64,000 nt of DNA, from the NCBI GenBank assembly GCA_951217055.1, contig OX578286.1, positions 39,971,437-40,035,436 on the forward strand, in the 5' to 3' direction. Below are positions 10,096 to 23,254 of this stretch, piece after piece. How positions within the stretch are numbered: position 1 is the first letter of the stretch; every line of letters begins with the position of its first letter. The translations under genes and the position numbers were made by a program. A model generated the notes under the pieces. That model was given only the letters and a program-made list of their open reading frames with translations, ran no database searches and was not told the DNA's origin. The DNA comes from Gerris lacustris. Taxonomy: Eukaryota; Arthropoda; Insecta; Hemiptera; Gerridae.

Positions 10096-10341
10096 GGCAC
10101 TTCTTTAGATTGTTACTCCCCTAAAAAAAAAAAACAGAAGGTAGTAACAATCTAAAGAAGGTGTACACAATGTTCTTCTTTAGACTGTTACTCCCCTTAA
10201 AAAAAAACTCAAGTGTTATATTCCTTTTTCTCAATGTACATTGTACTAAGCATTCCTTTGTCTTAATAATTATTTAGATAAAGGAATGTATTATAATTAT
10301 TAAAAAAAAACAATATTGGATTAGCAACCTAAAGAAGTACC
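10096..10341. mobile_element. hAT-like double-foldback MITE, family C (copy 2)
   Basis: Same architecture as 8756-8977, with ends GGCACTTCTTTAG and CTAAAGAAGTACC. The right flank is TATTTAGA. The left flank has TATATAGA two bases before the element, so the target duplication is imperfect. Confidence 0.85.
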
Positions 10342-10349
10342 TATTTAGA

Positions 10350-10783
10350 AATCAGTGCCGCTGTTTTTTTCATTTTAAATGTACATCGATTGAAAATAAA
10401 GTTTAAAAAAAACGGAATACCGATATATATCGGGTTGATGAATTGAGTTCAAGAGATGTGAGATATGTTTTTACACTGATGATTACTTAGAGTGGATGTG
10501 TAAAGTAGATGACCCTCTTCCTCCTAACCTGTAGTGAGTGTAGTAGTAGTAAAACGGAGAGGACAAACTACTAAAACCACTTGATTTGGTACTTAGCAAT
10601 TAAGCCACTTATTTGAGCCCTTGTTCACTAACCCTGTATGGAGTTCAGCCATTTTAAACACCAATCTACCGCCAAAATGAATATGGTGTTGTCAATAGTG
10701 AGCCATGTAAATCAAAGTGCCAAAACATGGAATTGAATCCATGCCCTCAAACCTTGATTCATAGATAGCTAAACATATGTAAC
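10350..10783. other. Mixed sequence with degraded tRNA-like phrases
   Basis: Somewhat higher GC than its neighbours. It includes GAGATGTGAGATATG (shared with about 747) and, on the minus strand at about 10728-10742, a GGATTCAATTCC B-box-like phrase. No coding frame is supported. Confidence 0.4.
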
Positions 10784-10793
10784 TATTGACTTT

Positions 10794-11393
10794 AGAAATT
10801 CAAATTTTTAAGTTTTAGGTAGTATTCATACAACGGAAAGATTAAATTTTACTTTAAATCAAATTATAATTATCATTAACTACGGGAGACATACAGAGAA
10901 AAAATAGACCCCCGCACTGGGACTTGAACCAAGGGCCTCCTATATATCTGTTACAGGCGCTCTTACCTACTGAGCTATACGGGAAAATGATTTTTCTCTG
11001 TATGTCTCCCATAGTTAATGATAATTATAATATGATTTAAAGTAAAATTTAATCTTTCCTTAGTATGAATACTACATAAAACTTAAAATTTGAATTTCTA
11101 ATTGATTATACTAGGTAGAGGTACTAATCGAGTACTTTATAATTATAAGCGTTAATTCTCGATCTAGTTCTATTGCCGTGAATATATTGGCTTGCTAGAT
11201 TTGTAGAAAAGATTGAAAGCTTGGATTCGGGGAATTTGTATCGGTAACGACAGAGAAAAATCATTCGCCCGTATAGCTCAGTTGGTAAGAGCGCCTTTAA
11301 CGGATATATAGGAGGCCCATGGTTCAAGTCCCGCTGCGGGGTTCTATTTTTCTCTGTATGTCTCCCGTAGTTAATGATAATTATAATTTGCTT
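10794..11393. mobile_element. Composite inverted pair of tRNA-like SINEs, 600 bp
   Basis: Flanked by the 10-mer TATTGACTTT at 10784-10793 and 11394-11403. The left half reads as the SINE in antisense (tRNA-like unit about 10908-10983), within inverted arms that end in GAAATTC / GAATTTC. The right half is a sense copy (tRNA-like unit about 11267-11341, A-box TAGCTCAGTTGG, B-box GGTTCAAGTCC). A single pair of target duplications around both copies implies one insertion event. The 10-bp duplication fits target-primed reverse transcription better than a DNA transposon. Confidence 0.82.
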
Positions 11394-11397
11394 TATT

Positions 11398-11400
<3 letters not shown>

Positions 11401-11432
<32 letters not shown>

Positions 11433-11640
11433 TAGGGTGAGTAAAAAAATCTGTTCTACAGACTCCCTAAGAGAAGAGAAACCTCTCCATAGGTTGTGTG
11501 GGGTTGGCTCTCCGACCCACTAAAAAAAGATCACCCTATTCCTAGGCAGAGTCCAGCAAGGTACCGTTCTCACATTGATTTATTGACATTAGCACCGCAG
11601 GTACGCTAAATACTTATAGTAACCTAATAGTTTATTAATA
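11401..11640. other. Poly-T tract and retroelement-like scrap
   Basis: A T run (about 28 nt) is followed by a higher-GC segment with TATAGGGTGAGT, GGTTGTGTGGGGTTGGCTC and GTACCGTTCTCACATTG. This would fit the 3' end of a reverse-oriented retroelement with its tail, but I cannot name the family. Confidence 0.35.
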
Positions 11641-13128
11641 ATTTTGACCAAGTGATGACACCAAGGAAATAGAAGTGGCTGGGTCAAAAATATGAGAAAA
11701 AAAATTAACAATCTCCCAAAAAGAGGAAGTTTATCAAATATAATCTCTTCTATACACAGGTGAGATTATACCTTAGTCTAAAGAACTGTTAGACAAAGAT
11801 ACATCATTCCTTCTTTATATAAAACTATTAATATCCCTTTGTCATAACAGTTTATTAGAATAAGGGATAGGGATATTATAACTTACATCGTCCTCTGTTC
11901 AGTAACCACCTCTAACCACCTCTAACCACCTCTGTTCAGTAGGTTCAAAAAAAAAACTACAAAAAAATAGAAGGGTTAAAAAAATTTTTTTGATCTAAAC
12001 TTATTATTTTTTATTTTTTATTTTTAATTGCTTAAATTCAAGTAATCATATAAACATTATAAAAAAAAGGAGAAATAATAAACATAAATTCAGTAACATA
12101 CAATTTTTAAAAAATTATAATTATAACATACAATAATAATTAAAACATAAAGAAGAAGAAAACGTACGTTTTGAGCTTATTTATTTTTAAAAATAATTTT
12201 TTTTTTTTCTTTTTACATTTATTTTGTACAAAGTTTTTAATTATTTTTTTTAGAAAAAAAAATTACAAATATTGGTTACAAAATTTTGATTATTTGTTTA
12301 AAATATCAATTTCCTAAAAAAAAAAAAAATTTGTGAATAACAATAATTACAAATATAATATTATGTAAATAAAAAAAAAAAAATGATAATAGTATTTTTT
12401 TTTTTTTTAAAAAAAAGGCACTTAAGTTGAAATAAGTAACAATTTATACAACAATAATAACGATAATAGAGAAATATATATAAAAAAAAGAAGAAATAAA
12501 AAATAATATTAACAAAAATAAAAATAAAATTTGTAACTTTTTTTAAGCGATTACATCTATAAAACTATTTTTATTGTTTCATTATTTTTATAAATATTAA
12601 AAAAAATACATCACACTTAATAATATCTGCCTAAAGGCAATTTTAATATAGAGACTGACTTCTATGAAATTTTATAATGAAAATAATGTTATTTTTTAAA
12701 AAAATGGAATAAAATATATTTATTTTTTAAAAAATGGAATATATAAAACTATTCTATAGTATATCTTTAAAAAATATATGAATTGACGTATAAAATACGT
12801 ACAATTTGTGATGCAGTCAAATTTTATTTTACAAATAATAATTATAGATTTTTTTTTTTTTAAATAATTTTTATTTTATTATCATTTTAGTTTGTAAATG
12901 TAAGCTTCAGTCAAATTATTTGAAGTCTTTTTTTTTAAGTTTTTTAAGGTTATTAGTTTGTTACGTTACGTTTTGTTATGTTATAAATACAAACACATAG
13001 TGAAGTAATCAAATTATCTATTATTTAATTTTAATTTCAATACTATTAAATTATCAATATAACCAGAAGTGTAACTTGTTTTCGAAACAGAATGTCCAAT
13101 TAGTTTGACAAAGAATGTACAAAACAAC
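11641..13128. other. AT-rich non-coding sequence
   Basis: Intronic-looking AT-rich sequence. Notable items are a short tandem ACCACCTCTA repeat (about 11905-11935) and a palindromic stretch around 11790-11880 (TTATACCTTAG..., ATCCCTTTGTC...AAGGGAT). No exon is supported. Confidence 0.6.
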
Positions 13129-13140
13129 AATAATTGTATT

Positions 13141-13424
13141 TCATATTTTACGATTTTGGTAGTTTTCATACTACAGAAAGATTAAATTTTAACACTCCAG
13201 CCCCGGGATTTGAACCACGGGCCTCTATATTTCCAGTATAGCGCTCTACCTACTAAGCTACGCGGGAGAATGAGTTTCTCTGACGTTAATGATACCTTGT
13301 CCCGAATTTAAGCTTTCAATTTTCCACATAAGTCTTAGAAGTCAACATTAATGACATAGAACTAGACCGAGAAATAACGCTTATAATATAGAGGCCCGTG
13401 GTTCAAATCCCGGTGCTGGAGTGT
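13141..13424 (-). mobile_element. tRNA-like SINE insertion with partial inverted second copy
   Basis: Flanked by the 12-mer AATAATTGTATT at 13129-13140 and 13425-13436. The minus-strand copy has a full tRNA-like unit (about 13197-13269; B-box GGTTCAAATCC). At the far end the B-box half of a second unit runs in the opposite direction (about 13388-13421, GTGGTTCAAATCCCGGTGCT). One target duplication encloses both, as in the other paired copies. Confidence 0.85.
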
Positions 13425-13717
13425 AATAATTGTATTGAACAACAATTTTTCATGCAGTAATTTCAATATAAAAATTAATTATTGCTTTTAAGTTAAAAAT
13501 TAAAACATTAAAATTAAGAAGTCAATCTTTTTGAGTATTTAGAAGGCACAATTTTGTTTTTTAAATTTAATTAAATCCCTGAAAAACACGATTATATTTT
13601 TACAAAATTTATACATAAAAGAAAACAATAATACATACATACATGCATATTATTAATTTAAATAATTAAAATGTCATAATCAAATGTTTACTGTTAATAT
13701 GTAATATAGTATAAAGC

Positions 13718-13819
<102 letters not shown>

Positions 13820-15935
13820 GTAGAGGTAGAATTGGGTTAGTAAGAGTAAATGATAAGTCTATTATAGCATGGATGGGGATGATAAAAAAAAATATATATT
13901 ATTTTAAATATTTAAATATAATTATTTTTTTTAAAGAAATAATATTATGTATTGCAAATAATAAAAAAAAGTATACTGTAAAATTTACTTAGTCAAAAAA
14001 TGGAATATAATATTAAATTCATATAAAAAATTGATATAATAATAATAAAAAAGTGTGAATGAAAAAATAAACGCATGAAATACATTTTTTTTAAGTTTGA
14101 TTATATTTTATTAGAAAAAAGTTTTGTTTTATTACAAAATGGACCATTTATTTACTTTCAAAAATTTTTTTATTGTAAAAAATATATAATTTTTTTTTTA
14201 TAATCAAAGAAAAAACAAAATGTATCGGAAAATAAATAATTTCCTATTTACTTAGACATAGAGGTTTAATATTATTTCAAAAAAATAAATAAATTGAAGA
14301 AATAAAATTTAATAATTAAAAAATATAATATATATATAAAAAAGTTACAAAAAAAAAAAATCAGATGTGTGGATACCCGTTTGAAAATGAAATATATAAT
14401 AAATAAATAAAAATAAAAAAAGAGAAGGAACTAAGATAGAAGAAAATAAATAATGTAAAATTTCAAAAAATATTTTTAATTTTATTGCTTTTATTTTTAG
14501 ATGATTGTTACTCTAATTTTAATTCCGTCAAACTTTGACTTGTGTCAAAACTTTGGCACTAATTAATTGATAAAATAATTAAAGATTGCTTTGAAAACAT
14601 GTAGAACTTATTAAAATATTTTAATTAAATATTTGAAATATGTACTATAAAAACGACAATTTTTTTGACACCCAGATTTTCATGTGGGAAAGAAGTTCAA
14701 TTTTGAAATTATTACATTTTAGCATTTCTATGTTTGACTTTTGTTTTTCTTGCATAATAAAAATAATAAAAAAAAATACATATAAAATAAAAAAGTAAAT
14801 ATAAAATAAAAAATAAAAATATATGTGATTAATGTTATCAGTATTTATCTCAATAAAAAAAGAATTATCATAACAATTTTTTTTTTTTTTATATATATAT
14901 ATATAATATAAATATAATATATAAAAAATTACCCATATTAAATTTTAAATATAAAAAGAATATAAAATAATAATGATAGACAAAAAAAAACAAAATATAC
15001 AGAAAGAGAAATATTTAAAGCCTAGATAAAAAAAAAGTAAAAACAAATAATAATAAATAATAACAATAAAGAACAAAAATATAAATTCAACTTAACAGTG
15101 CAATTATGGCACTTAAATTTCAAAAATATAATTTTGATTTTTTGATTTAATTATATTCATTTAATTTTTACACATTACATAATATTTTTGAGGGGGTTTA
15201 CAATTTTTACCAATTATTAATACGTGGTTTATAATAAAATTACAAGAAATAAAAAAAAATCATATTAATTAAAGTCAGAACAGTATTTTTAAAGGGATTT
15301 AATAATAAAAATATGTATGTACAAAAGAAAGGTGAACATTAAAATAAAAAAAATTATAACATTAGAAAATAATTAGATATAAGGATTTTTTGATTGTTTG
15401 GAATGATCAATTTTTTTGAAGAATTATATCGTATACTATGCTGGATTCCCCAGGGCTTCTTATTTAGTTTTTATTCTTCGCGTTATTTATAATAATGGAT
15501 TTTTATTTTATGAGTTTATAAAGTACCTTCAAGTAATATTAAAGTTTTTTTACTAAGTGAGAATATCTAGAAGTAGCAGTTTTCTTAATTTTTATACCCT
15601 CCTACCCTTCGATACAATAATTTACAACAATTTATAATTAGTAATTGATTCCAATTACTGAAGAAACAGTTTTGAAAAGTTAACTTTCCGAGAGAAAGCA
15701 AAGATATTTTCCTTCTGTATGTATAGTTATCTTCTTTCAAATTCATGTATGGCCGCCATCTTGAAAAATAACCCAAAATAATAAAAGGCTGATTAAAAAG
15801 ACAAAACCTTTTATAAAAGTTATTTTGATGTAAAAGGAAACTACCTTCTTAAGTCCAAGGTTCTGGTGAAATACATGTCAAATTTTGCAGAGTAATATTG
15901 TTTGAAAGGTTTGTAAACAATTAAAATATGGATAT

Positions 15936-16110
15936 TAAAATAAAAATAAATTAAAACAATTAAATTAAAATGCAATTTACTTTAGAATTTAAAAGTTGAA
16001 AAAACATCAATTATAATATTTCTCTTCAAAAAAGTAAATAAATCAGGGTTTCAATTCCTACATAGAAAGCATGATTTTTTACGCTAATTATTGCACTGAA
16101 AGATAGTTTT
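15936..16110 (+). repeat. Dispersed duplicate of 51664-51845
   Basis: The two segments, 35 kb apart in the same orientation, share long blocks including ATGCAATTTACTTTAGAATT, TTCTCTTCAAAAAAGTAAAT and AATCAGGGTTCAATTCC-like sequence, then ATAGAAAGCATG and ATAGTTTTCAG. The GGGTTTCAATTCC phrase is B-box-like. It is probably an old repeat family, perhaps tRNA-derived. Confidence 0.75.
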
Positions 16111-17765
16111 CAGTGTTAGTTGCTAAATCTTATGAAATAAAAACAACAACCCTTTTATTATATAATAATAATCATCAAAATAACCCTAAAATTTGATAGA
16201 ATGTTTTTATATTGGTACAGAGTCTATGTGCCAATTTTCAGCTCAATTGGATGACTGGAAAAGGGTTAATTAGTCCATAAAAGATTTTGATGACAGGTAC
16301 CATCACATACACAAGCGAAAAAATAACAAAATATTTAAAAACACCTTTCCTCCATAACATACATATTTTTATGTTATTTCACATAACTTAATGTTTTAAT
16401 AATAAAAATAATTTTAATAATTATGGTAATTAAATACTGTTCTGTTTAAAAAAAAATTAAATAAAAGCATTATTTAAAAAAAAAAAAAAAAAAAATTACA
16501 AAATAATTGACCTGAAACACTCACAGTGATAAAAATTACTTTAATACATAAAAAAAAGTAAATAGTTTTGTTTTATCTACAAGAATTTTTATATATATCG
16601 TATATAAAATAAATAAAAAAATAATATTTATTTATTTTTAACCAAAGATACAAAAGATACTTTATTATTCAATATAAAAAAAAAAAATTACAAAGTTAAT
16701 GGAAAAAATATATATTATGTAAAAAATTAAATTAGTGGGAATTTTGGCTTATTAAAAATAATAATTATTAATAAAAATAATAACACTAAACAGTCATTTG
16801 TAATTGTGAAAAAAATTTAATTATGTATATTTTTTTTTCTTTTTAAAAAAGTGAAATTTATTTTTGAATAATTTGAAAAATAATTTTAAGTTTACAATAT
16901 GTAGATGGCAAATTAATTTCAAATTTAGAAAAGAGTATAATTAAATTATTTAATTGTAAAAAAAAAATAAATGAAATTTAATAAATCATAATAATGAAAA
17001 CTTTTAAGAATTGTTGAACAGAATAAATTATACTCATTATAAATCAATCGTTAAATTATTTTTACTTTTCCTCACTACCTATAGTAGGAAAAGTATTGTT
17101 TTTGTTTTTTTAAATATACATATTATAAAGCCTTATGTACAAAAATATTAGTTTATTATATAAAAAATTAACAATTACACCTTCATTAACAAAATAACTT
17201 CCTTTTTTTTAAAAAATAATATAATTCTTATTCACTGATTATTATATCAATAATATGTATTTATATAAATAATCCATAATATGCTTGATTTTTGTTAAAA
17301 AAAAATAAGGCTAAATATCGTAAAAATAATAATAATAACAATAATAATACATTTTTTTGATTAGTACAATTGTGGCACATGGTTTCAATTTATAATTATA
17401 CAAATACATATATTTTTTTTTTATTTGTTACAAAAAAAATATAACATTTAAAAAACAAAATTATTAATTGCATAAAAACTTATTAATTAACGCTATATGA
17501 AAATTGAAGGTTGAAATACAAAAGATACTTTGTTCCATTTTTAAAAAAAAAAAAAATAAATAAATAAGTATGGTTGTTCAATTTCTTATTTATTTTAAAT
17601 TTCAATTCGACATTGAACAAATTGATCGCTCGTGATGTTTTAATCAACATTGTTATGCTGTTAATAGATCATCCACTGTAAATGTTAATATTATATTTTG
17701 GCGTGTGGTAGAGATGACTATATTCTGTCTTTTAGGTACTTATATCACCTAGGTATTAGCTGTCT

Positions 17766-18873
17766 ATACACGGACGCTCTTTCATTTCAAAAATCGCGGC
17801 ATGTGCAAACGGGAGAGGAAAATGGAAAGGATAGAACGGGAAATGAAAGTATGGAGATAAATTTACCCCGCAAGTGTTTCCCTTGGTAAATCGTGTCATG
17901 CGGAAACGTGAGAGGATACGGGAGAGGAAAGAATGGCAAAGGAAAATAGGGTCGGATTTTTCGACGAAGGGATTTCTTAAGCGATTGCACGGGGCGTTAT
18001 CATTAGAAAGGAAAAAATCGGTCCGAGACAACTCAGACAAATTTTCTCATATACAAGTTCATAATTACTTAACCAATGTTTTCCATTTATTAGTTTTTGT
18101 AAGTGCGTTTAATTATATCAAAATTTACCATAAAAACAACTTCTCCAGGGCGGGGAATCGAACCCGGGATCTCTCCGTCCACGTTTTTAGCTATTTTCTC
18201 AGGAACTAGATTTTTCCCGGAAAAACTGCTTATATCGTTGGATCCGTATTTAAATGGACTGCATTTTAGAATTTTTTAATCAAAATCGTCGGAACCGTTT
18301 TCGAGAAATATTTTTTGAAGAAATATTTTTGGGGGGTTGCGCCCCCAAAATTGGAGCTAAAATTCATTTCTCGATTTCGCCTCGGGGTATGAATTTTTTG
18401 AACCTGTATGCCAAATTTTGTCAAAATCGGCCCAGTGGTTTAGGCTCCAGGCGTCTGCACAGACAGACGACAGACGACAGACAACGGACAGACATTTTTT
18501 AAAAACCACTTTTTTGGACTCAAGGGACCTCAAAACGTGTAAATCCATCAAAATCTCAAAATCGAATTTTCGCGCCATCACAATACTTTCTCTTTATATG
18601 AGAAAGTAAAAACGTTGGTGTATGTGAGAAAACCTTTATTTATCGTGTCACTTGCGGTGCAAGCAAGACCCAACTACTATGGTGCGGGACGATCCAACAC
18701 ATGGCGTGGGGCGAATCCCCACGATGATAATCAGAAGGATATTTTTTTGTGAATCGTTTGTCAAATCATTTCCCGTATTTTCATGGCGTGTGCTACAGTC
18801 CACTAACACACAAGCTTTTAGAAATGATTCGGAAAGACGCAACGATTTTCGAAATGAAAGACTGTCCGTGTAT
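17766..18873. mobile_element. GC-rich element with CATTTC-containing terminal inverted repeats, interrupted
   Basis: Left end ATACACGGACGCTCTTTCAT and right end GAAATGAAAGACTGTCCGTGT are inverted repeats of about 30 bp with few mismatches. The interior is distinctly GC-richer than the neighbourhood and holds frames of 60-110 codons that lack recognisable domains. A family B element is inserted at 18013-18610. Confidence 0.7.
18013..18610 (-). mobile_element. Family B element, nested
   Basis: On the minus strand it starts TACTTTCTCATATAAAGAGA and ends GTTGTCTCGGACCGATTTT, as at 6523-7103 and 40747-41363. It carries a run of GACAGACGACAGACGACAG. A good tRNA T-arm-like phrase, GGGTTCGATTCC, lies near 18153-18164 (reverse strand). 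Confidence 0.8.
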
Positions 18874-18914
18874 GGCCAGCCAATAAGTGTTTGTTTTTTT
18901 GCTTCCGAGCTTTA

Positions 18915-19330
18915 TTGTGAAGAACGAACAATTTTTTAGGTCTCTGATTTCAAAAATTCCAAGACTGGAATCCGTTTCAGACTGTCTGTCTGTCTGTCGG
19001 TAAGTCGCTCAATTTTTGCGAACCAACATATCTTAAAAACTACACGTCCAATTTTAATGAAATTTGTATGGTAGGTCATAATTAGCCCATTGTTGGTCCC
19101 ATATAAGTTTCAACATTCTGCGTCTATTTGTTTCTCTTCCACATGCGTACAAACATACATTTATTTACACCTATATTATCAAAAGCCCTTTATCTGATTT
19201 TTATGATATTTGGATGGTTTGTCGAAAGTAACCTGCAGATCCCAGATTAATTTCAACTGCGCTCCTTAAATTTTGTTAAATTTATACTTTAATTAATGTA
19301 AAAAATTAAACAATATTGACAACTTTAATA
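18915..19330 (+). mobile_element. Family D repeat (CTGTCTGTCTGT / AAAATTGGACG type)
   Basis: Shares order and sequence with 30245-30760 (same strand) and with 44650-45660 and 43890-44285 (reversed). Markers are CTGTCTGTCTGTC, GCGAACCAACATATCTTAAA, TTTAATGAAATTT, TTGGTCCCATA and CGAAAGTAACC. No conserved ORF. Confidence 0.75.
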
Positions 19331-19339
19331 AACAGGGGG

Positions 19340-21300
19340 GAAATTAAATAAATCTGTCAATAATATTTATTAAACTGAACGAACGAAAAATAACTGCAGT
19401 CTATATTGCTTATATATATGAACAAAAATAATCATCTGTTACAATTACAACCTTCCAATTCCACAGAGCAAAAAATACTTACAAATTAAACAAAATTGGA
19501 AAAAATAGAAATAACAACTAATAATTATAATAATAACAATAATAATATAGAAAAAAAAAACAATTAAATTACAAACTTAAAATATTACAATGAAATTCAA
19601 TTTTTTTTTGTTTATATATAAAAGTATACAAAGACTATATTATATAAAAAAAAAATGTATTTCTTAAAAATTATTATTTATATATTTATACATACAACTA
19701 ATACACAAAAGTAAATAAAAAAAATAAATACATGTATAAAAAAAAAAGAAATAAAGAAAAAAGAAGTAAAGTAGTAATAAAGATTATAATTAAAAATGTA
19801 GAATAAAAAAATATTATAAAAGAAGGCAGTGAAAATTAGAGGCAGTTTAACGATATATAAAAGACAAGAATGTATTATAATACTATAAAATTAAAAATAA
19901 TAGTAGTAATGATAATTTATAATCTCATTATTTTTTTTGATATTTTGGAACTGAGTTGATAAAAAATAGAAAAAATTTTGAGTACCTGAAAATTACTTAT
20001 TAATTATTATTTTATACTAAAACATGTTGTGAACACGCCCGATACTGCTTAACATTATTGATCCCATGTCAAGGTCTCAAAATAAGTATTACCCAAAATA
20101 ATAATAATAAGGTCAGACAAGGTACCCAAAATAAAAAAATAAAAAACATATTTTGGCATAGGAAAAAAGTGTTAAGACAAAACAAAAAAAACAAAAACAA
20201 TAATAGTAAATTTAAACGTAAAATATAAATCAAGAAGAAAACAAAAAAAAAAAAAAAATAATGATAATGAGAAAGAAGAAACTAAAAAAATTAGAAGTAA
20301 ATATAAAAATAATTGTCGTATCTTAAACACTAAAAAAAAAAATAAAATAAAATAAAATGACTTACAAATGTAAACGAAATCAAAATTATATTTCAGTATT
20401 TATAATTATTAATAAGAAAAACCTTAATAAAAAAACACACACAAAAATTATCAACTAATTAATTACATCTATTAAAGCTGATATAAAATGTAAAAAAAAA
20501 ATAATAATTATAAAAAAATATATTTATTATAATATATACCGAACGTGTTTTTATTTTTACATACATAAATTGGATAAACAAACAAGAGAAACACGATTCA
20601 GTGTTTATATATTCTTTTTTTTTTTAATAACTAAGTTATAATTAAAAAATTATTAATTATTATTACTTAAAAAAAAGTAACAACTTTTTTTTTCGATTTT
20701 TTTTAAAGCAATCACAGGTAAATTAGGGAGATGGTCCGATCATATTACATTTTTTATTAAAAATAAATGTTTACTTATATTTTATTTTTATATTATATAA
20801 ATAATATATATTTATATATTATTTCATTATTTATAAAATTAAGGTATAACAAATATTTTGTTCCTTTTTTAAAATTAAGGTATACACAAATATTTTGTTC
20901 CTTTTTTTAAATTAAGGAATAACAAATATTTTGTTCCTTTTTTAAAATTTAAAGTGAATAAATAATTATTTAAAAAAAAAAAATGAAAAAAAATATTAAT
21001 CAATCAAATGTATTTTTTTTAAATTTTGTAAAGAATTTATAATGAAGTAAATTTATATATGTATATATATTTCAAATTATATGTAATTGAAATAATTATA
21101 AAAAAAAGTGCGTTTACATCAAAAAGTGAACATATAAAAATTAAAACTTATACTTGAGTAATAGAGTAGATTGAGCAATATTTTTTTATGTAAACTATAT
21201 ATATTTACATGTAAACTTTTTGTTTACACTTATTTAAAACATGAAGAAAATAAGAATATGTTATTTTTTTTTATTTATAATTATTTTTTTAAGACATTGT
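19340..21300. other. Long AT-rich intron-like sequence
   Basis: Low-complexity AT-rich sequence with a triple tandem repeat at 20866-20950 (listed) and no exon that I can support. Confidence 0.6.
20866..20950. repeat. Three short tandem units
   Basis: A unit of about 38 bp built on ACAAATATTTTGTTCCTTTT, the core of which is itself a near palindrome, is repeated three times with small length differences. Confidence 0.85.
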
Positions 21301-22130
21301 GATGGCTTCTGACATTGGCCAGATTTGTCATAAAAATGTGTTATACTGAAATGTATTATGTACATGTATTTTAAAAGAATAGATAAAATCTATAGTTAAG
21401 TAGATGGGTTTTCTGTATATATATATTGTACAGGATGTGTATTGTGTATGCCAGATTTTAAAATATTGCTATGTAAGATTTTTTTTTTTTTTTAGTGAGT
21501 ATTTCATAGCAAAATGAGTCTCTACGACCTAAAAATATTGTGTAGGGACATGCCAGATATTGCATAAAATAATTTGAAAAAAAGAAAGTAGTTCAAAATA
21601 ATATTTTCTATGAATAACTCATAGAAAAACTCATAAAACAACTCATGGGATACACCAGATGGATATCTTAACAATTATTATGAGTTCTGGCTGGCATAAG
21701 CCATAAAGTACAGTCTATATCAGTGGTTCTTAACCGGGGGGCCGCGGCCCCCCAGGGGGCCTCGAAAGGTAGTTAGGTACTAGGTATATTATATTTGAAG
21801 ATTTTAAGGGGGCCGTGGTTACCAAAAGGTTAAGAACCACTGGTCTATATAAACTTGAATATATGTATTAATAATATATTGACACTGGCACAAGCCACAA
21901 ACGATTTTGTAAAGTAGCAAAAAAATAAGTAGTAAAAAAAATGTAAGTTATATATTATAACGATGCCAGAAATTCCAATCTGGCACAAGTCATAAAATTA
22001 TTTCAGTTTATAAATTTTAAACATATATATAAATATATAATTTAAAAATTAATCAGAATTATCAATGATATTAGTTAAAATGTATTTTTGGCATATGCCA
22101 TAAATTTTTTCCTTATGGCATAGTATAATT
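21300..22130. repeat. Dispersed TGGCATAAGCCATAA motif field
   Basis: The motif TGGCAYAAGYCAYAA (near-palindromic TGGCATAAGCCA) recurs irregularly: about 21694, 21886 and 21983, with weaker versions near 21318, 22089 and 22118. The spacing is not tandem. It could be a decayed satellite. One hAT-like element lies inside the field. Confidence 0.5.
21721..21842 (+). mobile_element. hAT MITE, CAGTGGTTCTTAACC type (copy 1)
   Basis: Terminal inverted repeats CAGTGGTTCTTAACC / GGTTAAGAACCACTG, 122 bp long, with an exact 8-bp target duplication GTCTATAT at 21713-21720 and 21843-21850. Both traits are typical of hAT elements. A second copy is at 51234-51337 in the opposite orientation. Confidence 0.95.
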
Positions 22131-22391
22131 AAAAAAAAAAAAATTAAATTTAATGGCAGTCATTAATCTGAATTTACTCCTTATATTTAAAGCTTATTTT
22201 CTTAATTAAAAAAAAGTAATATTATTATGACTATTTTTATTATTTATACTGAAATAAATAAAAGACCAGAAAAAAATTAATAGTATCCAAGCAACTATTT
22301 AAATATGAATGATTCAAATTAATGTACGCTTGAGTTTGATAAAGAAAAAAAAATATTTATAGTTATAAATTTCATCAGAAAATTATATTTT

Positions 22392-22877
22392 TAAACTAGA
22401 GTAAATGATTCAGAAGTATGTGTAGCAAGTAGCAACACAAATTAAACTAGAGTAAATGATGATTAGGCTTCAATCAGGATTTATGTGTAGCAAGTAGCAA
22501 CACATATTAAACTAGAGTAAATGATGATTAGGCTTTATCAGGATTTATGTGTAGCAAGTAGCAACACATATTAAACTAGAGTAAATGATGATTAGGCTTC
22601 AATCAGGATTTATGTGTAGCAAGTAGCAACACATATTAAACTAGAGTAAATGATGATTAGGCTTTATCAGGATTTATGTGTAGCAACACATATTAAACTA
22701 GAGTAAATGATGATTAGGCTTCAATCAGGATTTGTGTGTAGCAAGTAGCAACACATATTAAACTAAAGTAAATGATGATTAGGCTTCAATCAGGATTTAT
22801 GTGTAGCAAGTAGCAACACAAAATAAAACTAGAGTAAATGATGATCAGGCTTCATCAGGATTTATGTGTAGCAAGGA
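22392..22877. repeat. Minisatellite block 1, units of 65 bp
   Basis: About eight units built on AACTAGAGTAAATGATGATT followed by AGGCTTCAATCAGG and a TTTATGTGTAGCAAGTAGCA part. Some units lack CAA or the AGCAAGT duplication. Blocks 2 and 3 share the AACTAGA-rich start and the TTTATGTGT middle, so all three descend from one unit. Confidence 0.95.
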
Positions 22878-23254
22878 AACTAGAATTATCTATTGATTAG
22901 GGATTGGAGAATATCTATGATGGTTGATGATAAGACTATATCGGAATTTTTGTGTAAGATTTTAAAACTTAAATAACTTATGATAAGGCTTCTTTATGAT
23001 TTATAAGATCAATTCAGATTAAATAAAGTAAATGATGATAGCAACAGGTTTTATGTGTCTAAATTATCCAGCAATTAAAATTATTTAAATTAAAATTATG
23101 AGTAAACTACATCTGTATTCATCATCTATCTATAAGATAAGCTAAAATGAATTAAACTAGATGATGATTAGGAATCATGTATAAATCAATTTGAATTAAC
23201 TAGTATTATTGATGATTAGGTTGCTTGTAAAATCTAAAATAATTTAGAGTTAGT
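22878..23254. repeat. Degenerate transition zone between minisatellite blocks
   Basis: Scattered remnants of the same unit (GATGATTAGG, TTTATGTGT, AAACTAGA) at irregular spacing between the clean 65-bp and 62-bp blocks. Confidence 0.7.

Noticed and set aside
15585..15776. A 63-codon minus-strand frame with some Trp and Arg, as a possible exon
   Set aside because: No clear acceptor and donor, no domain, and it includes ATGGCCGCCATCTTG, typical of transposons.
17698..18939. A cluster of frames up to 111 codons in GC-rich sequence, as a host gene
   Set aside because: The region is bounded by terminal inverted repeats and interrupted by a second repeat element; frames overlap on both strands and lack a domain.
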